A model generated the notes under the pieces. It saw only the letters and a program-made list of their open reading frames with translations. It had not been told where the DNA came from and searched no databases. Of a stretch of 64,000 bases of DNA, positions 55,948 through 64,000 are shown piece by piece. The first letter of the stretch is position 1. Every line of letters starts with the position of its first letter. Location: the NCBI GenBank assembly GCA_025435555.1, contig JAIWWG010000103.1, positions 35,522 to 99,521 of the forward strand. The letters are read 5' to 3'. This stretch comes from Chytriomyces cf. hyalinus JEL632 (Eukaryota; Chytridiomycota; Chytridiomycetes; Chytridiales; Chytriomycetaceae). The translations under genes were made by a program, and so were the position numbers.

Positions 55948-56482
55948 AGTGGACCGCACAAAGCTCTTAGTCGACCAACAATTTACGCAGTCTCGTGGTG
56001 TAAATACGGCCAAGGCTCCTGCGGTGAGATTTCCACTGCTTGTGACACTCGTATCTGTTACCTGGACTCCAGAAGCGATTAGGGCGGGGGCATAAACGTC
56101 CGGAACAGGTCCTTTGGCCACTCGGACGTGACCACGGCGTCGTTAGGTCGCTCTCGCCCCTCACAAAAGCAGAAAAGCACTCAAAAAGTACGTGAACTGA
56201 TGAACAACACTCATCAAGAAAACGTTGAAAAAGCAAATAAACGAACGGGTCACTTCATAAGATTTAAACCAGGAAGAAGCTGCACCTCTCGGATTCCTTT
56301 TTTTTATTTGAATGCGTCTGAACAACGTCCTCATGTCAAACAGGATTTCTGTGTGATCAAATAACCGCTCTTTTCGAACTTCATCTCAACAAATGTTTCC
56401 TGTACTTGCTTCAATTACATTGGTGGGTGTTGATGCTGTCAGTAAAAGTTAAATAAATCCAAAATATAATTGAACACAGCAA
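55948..56482. other. Stretch without a supportable gene
   Basis: A minus-strand frame near 55980-56110 reads a plausible GPVPDVYAPALIASG segment, but with no start or neighbouring exon. A plus-strand ORF (56128-56364) is basic and unrecognisable. The last 100 bp are the AT-rich promoter of the AP-3 gene. Confidence 0.45.
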
Positions 56483-59368
56483 ATGGACACCCTCTTCTCA
56501 AAGGCCGCCCTGATTGGTAACCCACCCACCCACGCGCAATGGTCCCACGTTCTCGAGCTCAGAGCGAAATACAGGGAATGCCGCAATGGAAACGGCGTCC
56601 AGCATGTCCAAGGAGATCACAATGGGAAACCTATACGAAACATGCGAGGAGAGGGTCGGCGACATCCGCTTTCTCCTCGATTCGAAGGTGATTAGCACGC
56701 AATGACGCCAGAGTTGTCTTCGAAGTCAGGGCTGATAAGTCTTGCTCTTTGCAGTTCGACCAGGAAAAGATTATGGCTCTTAAGCGACTGATTGCGGTAA
56801 CTTGAATCGATCCTGGGGATCCGTGTCGCTCCCACCGATGTACACTGAATTCATGCCATTGCGCAGATGATATCGAAGGGGAAAGACGTGCGCGGATTCT
56901 TCCCAGGTGCATCCATCTACACAAAAACAAAGCGAAAAACAGGCTAATATGACAATGCTTGGCAGATGTTGTTAAAAACGTTGCATCGAGTTCGTTCGAA
57001 GTCCGCAAATTGGTCTACATTTACTTGTTGCGCTATGCCGAATTGGAGCCGGATCTTTCGTTGCTGTCCATCAACACTTTCCAACGGGATTTGATGGATA
57101 GGAACCCAATGATTCGTGCGATGGCTTTGCGCGTCATGTCGAGTATTAAAGGTATTATTGGATTGATGGAGTGGTTGGGTTGGTTTCTAACTGATCGTAC
57201 TGAACAGTTGAAATGATTGCACCACTGAGTAAGTGCCGTTTTTCTTGACTATAAACTCGTCGCAACTGCTGATGCTCAACTTGCAATTGTGCAGTCATGA
57301 TGGCTTTGAAGAAATGCGCTGGAGACATGTCACCCTATGTGCGAAAGGCTGCAGCGAATGCAATCCCAAAGCTTTACAGGTGCTTAGCAGAGTTTCGCGG
57401 TATATTTCATGCAGTATCATCTCATCTTTGTTCCCATTCAGCCTGGACCCATCGTCGCTGGAGAGTTTGATTGAACTGATTGAGCTGCTTCTTCGCGACG
57501 TGTCCACACTCGTTCTCGGCTCTGCAATTCTAAGCATGAACGTTATTTGCCCTGATCGATTCGATATTGTGCACAAACATTTCAGAAAACTGTGCACTCT
57601 TTTGATTGATGCCGATGAGTGGGCGCAAATTGATATCCTTGGGCTCATGATTCGATACGCGAGGCAGTTTTTTACGGATCCGTCTGGCGGAGATTTAGAC
57701 CCAGACCATGCTCTCTTGATTCAGTCGGTTGTTCCTCTTCTTCAAAATCGCAATCCCTCGGTATTTTTTTCAGTTCCCTTTGACTCTGCCAATAGTTCCG
57801 ATTCTGACCCCCCGCATACACAGGTCGTGCTTGCAGCGTCAAGATTGCTGATCCATTCCGCACCTCCATCCACCATTCCAAAATCCGTCGCTGCATTATT
57901 GAGACTTCTTGCCACAACAAACGCCGAACATCAGTACTTTGTCCTACAAAATTTGGCAACAATCGCCGCAGTCTACCCGACTCTACTTCAACCATACGCG
58001 CGATATTTTTTCATCTTTTACGATGACGCTTCGTTCGTCAAGGACTTGAAACTTGAAATTCTTGGGTTACTCGCGTGCGAAACGAATGCGAGTGTCATTG
58101 TGAAGGAATTGGCTGGGTTGTGTCGTAGCTGGCACTTGGGACTTGTTGTCAAGTGTGTCAAGCTGATGGGAGTTGTGTGTACAAAAGTTCCTGATGTGGC
58201 GGGAGAATGTCTTGGCTGTTTGATGGGTCTCATTCAGTCTGACCAAGGTTCGTGTCATATTTCCGACTTGACAGATCCGTATTCTGACTCCTTCGACCAA
58301 AAAAGACATAGTTGTGTCTGAGGCAGTGATTGTGACACGTCTTTTGCTGCAAACGAGCACCGCCAAGAACACCAATCTCATCATAACATTGGCGCGCAGC
58401 CTCAACAGCATCTCCGCCCCACAAGCTCGCGCTTCTATCCTCTGGCTGATTGGCCAAAACTCTGAACACGTTCCCAAAATCGCACAAGACGCGTTCCGCC
58501 AGTCCGTCAAAAACTTCAACAATGAATCCGCGCCAATCGTCAAACTGCAAATCTTGACCCTCGGCGCGAAACTTGTGAGTCTTGGCGCACATGTTCCCGA
58601 CGCGCGTGCCGGGGCGATTGTTCGAAGTTTGTTCGACTATGTCATTGAACTTGCACGGTTTGATGCGAGTTTCGATGTGCGTGATCGGGCGCGGTTTTTG
58701 GCGGGGCTTGTGGCGCTTGCCGATAAGGATGATGTTGGAGGTGTTGGGTTGTTTAAAGAGCGGCTTAAGGGGATTCTTTTGGCACCAAAAGTGGCTCCGA
58801 ACGTTGAAATCAAGGGTACGTGCGTTTTATATTGTATCGAGTGAAATAGTATCTGATGCTGTATCTGTTTAAATGATACAGCTGGTCAAACGCGTTTCAC
58901 ATTAGGAAGTCTCAGTCACTCATTCAACGTTGCTGTGAAAGGATACGCCCCGCTACCCGCATGGAGCGCGACCCCCAAAGGAGCCGCAATGCGCAATACC
59001 CCTGATACGGCTGTGAATGGCACATGGGTTGCGCCAGTACGCAGTGTCAGCGCCAGAGATCAAGATGTTAAGAGCAAGAGTTCGAATGCGCAATTACGCA
59101 GCGCGTTTGGAGCGAGCAGTGGTGTTGGGGTTCCACCAAAGAAAAGCTATTCCGACTTGAATAACTTTTTGGAGAGTAGCGAAGAAGAGGAGAGCGAAGA
59201 AGAAGGTTTCATTTGATTTGTTGATGGTATTTTTGTTAAACTAACCGTTTGATTACAGAAGACGACGATGACGATGAAGAAGACAGTGACGAAGAAAGCG
59301 ATCAAGACGACGAAGATAGCGGCGAGGAAGAAAGTGAAGATGAAAAGCCATTACCTAAAAGGTTTTAA
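56483..59368 (+). CDS. ap3b: AP-3 adaptor complex beta subunit, 739 aa
   Basis: Twelve exons (56483-56516, 56563-56687, 56755-56796, 56867-56906, 56966-57151, 57208-57228, 57295-57379, 57442-57760, 57824-58247, 58306-58815, 58882-59205, 59259-59368) close in frame. The trunk is characteristic: [99 protein letters not shown] marks the end of the trunk as in AP-3 beta. A Ser/Glu/Asp-rich hinge follows and the protein stops, so it lacks the ear domain of animal AP3B. AP-3 forms vesicles from endosome/Golgi to the vacuole. Exon 6 has only 21 nt. Confidence 0.93.
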
Positions 59369-59421
59369 ACGAGAGAAATGCGCGCATTGAAATAAGAGGC
59401 ATTTATTGGAAAACCGTCAAA

Positions 59422-60096
59422 TCACTTTCTTTTGCCCCCGAGCATTGCAAAACCCACCGCAACAACAGACGCAACAAGACCTCCCACAATCGCGATTCCA
59501 ATCATTCCATCTGAGCGCACTTTGCTGTCAATGAGATCCCTCAACCTCAAACTCTGGGCATTGCGTGGTTCCATCTGAAGTAGAATTTCATTGAACTTGC
59601 GCGCTTCGACGTATTGGGCCAGTTTATAGTTGCCGATGGAAAGGTAATAGAGACACTCTCTGCGACGGGCGGGATGTTCCTTGTAGAGCTCTGGGGTTTG
59701 CTGTTGCGTCAGATCTTTTCATCAAGATCGCGATTATAGAATGAAAGCGATTTGTACCATGAAGCAGCTTCAGACCCTCCTCCTGGTCCTTCTTGAAAGG
59801 GCTCTTGACTGATAGATCGATGGTGTTGTCAGTATCAGAGAGTGCGATGAGAGTCCGTGTAAACTCAACTGAGGGTGTACGCAAGATCAAACTTTGTCTG
59901 AGGAATGACGCGGTTTCCAGGTGCGCTCTGCTTCTCGAACTCGGCGCGGAGCGCCTGAGGTGTTTTGGGCAATAGTTGAGTTGCGATCAGATTCTGAAGC
60001 GAATGCATGCACTTTGTTACGGACCTGGATTTCATCTGCTTTCGAGTTTGTCTGCAGGTCCATCAGGAACGGCAGTTTCTCGTCAGTGCTAGTCAT
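59422..60096 (-). CDS. fis1: Mitochondrial fission protein Fis1, 158 aa
   Basis: Four exons (60025-60096, 59870-59954, 59758-59808, 59422-59690). The TPR-like bundle is complete: an N-terminal arm (EKLPFLMDLQTNSKAD), [59 protein letters not shown] and EARKFNEILLQMEPRN. A C-terminal transmembrane helix (IGIAIVGGLVASVVAVGFAML) is followed by a basic GGKRK end, as for tail-anchored proteins of the mitochondrial outer membrane. The length fits yeast Fis1. Its stop is 53 bp from the stop of ap3b, and a paralog is next door. Confidence 0.94.
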
Positions 60097-60181
60097 GTTT
60101 TTCGTGTGGATTTATTTATTATTATTTTTTAACGAACCATAATACTTTGTGAGACATCCTGACCTGGCGTGGGGCCACTTC

Positions 60182-60986
60182 TCAACCTTTCCAACCAAAC
60201 CGCTTCATCAACCTCTCTCCAACCATCCACACCGCCAACACAGCCCTCTCCCTCCCTTCAACTTGAACATACCGTGCAACCGCAATCACACACGCCAACC
60301 CCACACACGATCCCACAAGAGTCCCTACAATCGCCATCCCCGCAAGCCCATCTTTCCGTACTTGAAACTCGATCAGGGTGCGAAGTTGCCGACTTTGCGC
60401 ATTTTGCGGTTCCAGTCGTAATAATTGGTTGTTGAATTTCCGTGATTCGGCGTATCGTTTTAGCTTAAAGTTTGCGAGAGCTAGGTAAAAGAGGCAGTCG
60501 CGAGATCGAGAAGGGTGTTCGCTCAAGAGTGCTTATTTTGGAACGCAGATGGATTACAGAGCACCAATGTTCGTGGGTAAAGAAGAACGTCAAAAACATA
60601 GACGACAGATAAGCAGGTTCGAGCACACACCTAAGAGTATTGGTAGACTTTGCTCCTGGTCCTTTTTATGAGGGCTTCGAACTATCGACCATGAGGATAA
60701 GGAGGTGAGACAGAACTCGAGATGCCAATGCCTTGATCAAGAAAAAGTACCAAAAGAATACGCGAGATCAAAACTGGTTTGAGGAAGAGCGATGCCATCC
60801 ATTGCGAGCTGTCGTGCGTGTTCGCCCTTCAAGATCTGGAACAGACGATTCCAAAGTTGGTTTCACCAACAGCAGACCCTTTCCAATACAGCAAACCTCT
60901 CTTTCTTGCGCCGTGGAAGTCATTTGAAGATCGAGAAGGAACGGCACAGCTTCGTCGTCATCGAGAACTTCGTCTGGCTTTGACAT
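60182..60986 (-). CDS. Fis1 paralog with a longer C-terminal tail, 191 aa
   Basis: Four exons (60897-60986, 60751-60835, 60631-60681, 60182-60531) with the same phases as fis1; exons 2 and 3 also have the same lengths (85 and 51 nt). The fold is conserved: AVPFLLDLQ, QTSFDLAYSF, HKKDQEQSLPILLALLSEHPSRSRDCLFYLALANFKL, ESRKFNNQLLRLEPQNAQS. The transmembrane region (MAIVGTLVGSCVGLACVIAVA) is followed by 29 further residues ending MKRFGWKG, unlike the short basic tail of Fis1. All reading frames are intact. Its start is only 27 bp from the divergent dnaaf4. Confidence 0.88.
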
Positions 60987-61013
60987 TGGTTTTATTTAAA
61001 TTTTAAGTAAATA

Positions 61014-62991
61014 ATGCCGCTTGTGGTCAAAACAGAGGACTTCACCGAAACAGCCGAACGCGTTTTTGTTTCGGTGCCTCTCAACGGAGTGCACTCATCC
61101 AAGGCAGACATCTACGGTACCCATTCTCTGCTCGTATACATGCATTGCATAGGCAGCTTATCTTCGCCAACAAACACAGCAAACGACTCGTACATCAAAA
61201 TCAACTTTCCGCCTTTTTTCTATGAAGCCGATCTCTTGCACCAAGTCGATACTGAAGATTCTGAAGCTGTGGTTGGTGATGGATGTGTTAAATTCAATCT
61301 CAGAAAGGTGCGCGTTTGTTTTGTTTTATCGATAACCGTGCCACTCACGCGCAACCATTCTTTGATGTATCCAGGTTGAAGACAAATTGTGGAGGTCTTT
61401 GAAACCGGATGCTGGTGAACTCTCAGCGGAGGAGATGAAAACACGTCGAGCAGACGCGTTCAAGCGAGATCACGAACGCGTCGAAAAGGTTCCGAGCTCT
61501 TTTTTTATATTTTACTGCAGTTGCTGATACTCTCTCCCTCATTCATAAAAAAACGCAGCAAAAGAAAGAAAAGGCAATCAAGAAGCGGGAAGAACATTAC
61601 CGACTGATTCAGGAACAATTGAACGTGGAACGTGCTGAAAAGGCCAAATTTGAACACGCGCGTTTGGAGGAGCAGCGAGCTGCTGAAGTGAGTGATTTCT
61701 GATGCTGTGTGGTGGTTGAGCTGCGCTTACTTGCATTCGTTCATAGGAAGGGATCCAGCAATGGAAAGATGCCATGGCTTCGAAAAAGTCTATTCAAGCA
61801 ACGCCAGTGCGGAATGCTGAGAGGACTGTTTCATCCAAAGCGATTTCGAATGTCGCGAAAGTGGACTCGGCCATTTTCGACACGGACAAAGGTTCGCTAA
61901 TGTTTTGCAGCTCTTGCAGTAAATACTTAGGGCATTTCTGCAGTCGAAGAAGAAACCATCGAATCAAACACGCAAATCCCTGTTGAAGCAATTGAAGAAG
62001 AAAGCGACGATGATGACATTGATATGGAAGCAATCAAGGCAAAAGTGCGGAAGGAGATGGACAGTTGAGAGCGCATTATCTGGGGCCTTTCAAATGCAAA
62101 ACTGACACGCACATCCAAAACAAACGCAGAACTGAAAGGATCGAAACCTCAACCGCGAGAAACTGGGACCATCAACTTTACATTCACAAGTCGTGGCTTG
62201 ATCCCGACTTCGACGGCGCGCGAGAGCGAAGACGGTTTGTCTTCTTCCCATCAGTCCTGTGTATTGCTTTCTCACTCACATAGTCCAAAAATACAGTCAA
62301 GTGGGTACACCGCATCAATCAAGCGTACGAAAAAGATGCGAAATCTCGACGCGACAATTTGTTTGATCCTTTATCGGTTGATGAAAAGAACCGTGAGTTG
62401 ATCTTTGAATGCTTCAGGCGCTGACACTGACTCTTCAGAGCTTTGCTGGTATGATAGCAATCTTCTTAAAGGACAAGGGAAACGCTTTCTTCAAAACTGG
62501 AAACTATCAGGGCGCCATAAATGGTGAACTAGAGATTTCTTTGCTTGGTTTACCTGGCGCTGATCCTTGTCTGCTCTTTCAAAGCTTACACTGCTGCATT
62601 GGATCTGGATCCACAATTCTCGTCGTAAGAATCTTTGTTCAAAAATTGAGTGCTGAATACTGAAAAGCAATCACACATCAGATGCCTCTCAAACCGCGCT
62701 GTCTGCCACCTGAAACTCGGAGCGTACAATGAATGCATCCAAGACTGCACTCTCGCACTCTCAGTCACGAATCAGGAACACGAAATTCTTTCCGACCGAG
62801 ACTCTGTGGCAGCAATGTCCGCGAAACCGGCGCACGACGCGGTGCAAGTGAAAGTGTATGTTCGACGCGCGGCGGCGTTGAATCTTCTTGGACGGGTGTC
62901 CGATGCTGTGAAGGATTATGAAAAAGCGATTGCGCTTGATCCGCGCAACGATGAATTGAAGGAAGATTTAGCGAGACTGACGGAGCAATGA
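61014..62991 (+). CDS. dnaaf4: Dynein axonemal assembly factor DNAAF4 (DYX1C1-like), 451 aa
   Basis: Eleven exons (61014-61116, 61180-61307, 61375-61488, 61559-61687, 61747-61891, 61944-62063, 62130-62234, 62297-62392, 62458-62523, 62585-62624, 62682-62991). A CS/p23-like domain starts the protein (MPLVVKTEDF...VFVSVPLNGV, YIKINFPPFFYEADL). A charged coiled coil follows, then the conserved GTINFTFTSRGLIPTSTARES segment and a C-terminal TPR array (FLKDKGNAFFKTGNYQGAIN, CLSNRAVCHLKLGAYNECI, VYVRRAAALNLLGRVSDAVKDYEKAI). The order matches DYX1C1/DNAAF4, a co-chaperone for preassembly of axonemal dynein arms in the cytoplasm. Acceptor choices for exons 8 and 9 were decided by the match to this family. 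Confidence 0.92.
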
Positions 62992-63150
62992 GTAGAGTGA
63001 ATTACATGGCAAGAATAACAAGGGGATAAATGGGCAATAAATGCATGCATGCTCCAGCTCTTGACCCCCCAAGTATTTATTCAAGTTTTATCATCATATC
63101 AAAAGTCGCCTAATTCCGCAAGAACACGTTCAGCGATAAATAATTTCCTT

Positions 63151-63907
63151 TCAATCCGTGTTTGATTTCTCGTTGATTCCAAAGATTCGCACTTTGTACT
63201 GCAAACGTGGAACGAGCGCGTCAACATATCAAACAAGCACACATCTCTCAAGAAAATCAAGGTTACCATGACTGGAAACTTTGGAATGAGCACAACAATT
63301 AATGCAACGAGATTGATGGTGAAGGTTAGCACGTTGTAGTGCGAGTAATGTGTGCCCAGCAGGAACCTGGCGCGCGTTACCCAGAGAAGAAATCAGAGAG
63401 AACACAGCAGAATAAGCAGCCAGTATAAGCACATATCAAATACAACACTCACAGAATGATTGGAATCATGGTCAGGTACTTTTTTGCTGGTGTGAATGGC
63501 TCGCCCTTGTCCATTTGCTCCCACAGCGTCAAATCTTCGAATTCGCCCTGATTCAGCGCAAACGGCACGCCCAGAATCCAGTGAAACATGATAAACGTGA
63601 CCTATCAGCGACTCAGTCAGTTCCACCCAAAGCGCAAGAATCGGACAACATGCACTGCACGCACCGTATCATATACTAAAGAAGTCAGCGTCCATGCAGC
63701 CTCCGCCGTCATTCCCGGCATGAGGCCAAGTCCGAAGCGCATTAGAGAGAGGACAATCACGTTGGTGGCGATAGATCCTGCATAAGCACGTGTTAGTCTT
63801 GCGCTCTCGCGATAGGAGGCAAGGAAGGTTGAAGAACATAGCCGGCTGAAGAGGGAGGCACCTCGTAGGTTTGGCCACGTGGAGTTTGAGTTTGTGAATG
63901 ATTCCAT
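63151..63907 (-). CDS. orm1: ORM/ORMDL sphingolipid regulator, 151 aa
   Basis: Five exons (63862-63907, 63665-63777, 63453-63601, 63267-63366, 63151-63198) give the usual ORMDL length. Motifs in order: STWPNLRG, EAAWTLTSLVYD (the conserved AWTLTN region), FHWVLGVPF, LTLWEQMDKGEPFTPAKKYLTMIPI, HYSHYNVLTFTINL, LIPKFPVMYKVRIFGIN. Four hydrophobic segments are visible. The ER-membrane protein binds and restrains serine palmitoyltransferase, whose LCB2 subunit is encoded at 25.6 kb. The N-terminus lacks the Ser cluster phosphorylated by Ypk1 in yeast Orm1/2. Confidence 0.94.
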
Positions 63908-64000
63908 TGGCGCTGAGTATTTATTTATGCGATATGATTTTAAATAGGATAAACCAATGGAATCCTTGCTCGCTTCGGCTCTTGAAGGTGCGATCCCATC

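Noticed and set aside
1-64000. CRISPR arrays, bacterial operons or ribosome binding sites
   Set aside because: The genome is clearly eukaryotic, with spliceosomal introns throughout; no regularly spaced repeats were seen.

Overview
The window is fungal nuclear DNA, most likely from a zoosporic (flagellated) chytrid. Genes carry many short GT-AG introns (about 36-115 nt). There is a Zn2Cys6 transcription factor, a Cul1/Cdc53 scaffold, Dmc1 and a CenH3, which fit a fungus. Genes for a motile cilium (DNAAF4/DYX1C1-like, DRC8/EFCAB2-like, ARMC9-like) are also present, which excludes non-flagellated fungi. All calls come from reading translations and splice junctions by eye; no database was searched.

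Layout. 1-5.3 kb: a 7TM receptor-like gene, an alpha/beta hydrolase and an acidic unknown protein. 5.3-8.7 kb: gene-poor, with a tRNA-like hairpin and one copy of a dispersed repeat. 8.7-19.3 kb: a disordered protein, cul1, dmc1 (convergent with cul1) and two more 7TM genes. 19.3-28.9 kb: two secreted/GPI-anchored protein genes, a class-3 lipase, LCB2 and a PAQR membrane protein. 29-31.7 kb: a duplicated divergent gene pair, the second copy damaged by a 151-bp piece of the flavin monooxygenase gene found 4 kb away. 32-33.1 kb: a frameshifted calpain with an embedded GRF-type zinc finger. 33.7-44.9 kb: flavin monooxygenase, RING E3, ARMC9, DRC8, CENP-A, an acidic unknown and a UCH deubiquitinase. 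45-52.5 kb: an interval flanked by two direct repeats (about 0.55-0.6 kb) that holds a pseudogene, TAF9, a double-Zn2Cys6 factor and a chagasin-like inhibitor. 52.5-55.4 kb: an exocyst Sec8 gene whose readable part stops exactly at the right repeat, then a decayed DEAH helicase. 56.4-63.9 kb: AP-3 beta, tandem fis1 paralogs, DNAAF4 and ORM.

Themes. LCB2 and its regulator ORM, both of sphingolipid synthesis, lie 36 kb apart. Cul1, the RING E3 and the UCH enzyme belong to the ubiquitin system. Dmc1 and CENP-A are chromosome proteins. DNAAF4, DRC8 and ARMC9 serve the zoospore flagellum. Several loci show single-base frame breaks (dmc1, the calpain, the 47-kb pseudogene). Some sit in homopolymers, so assembly error must be separated from real decay.
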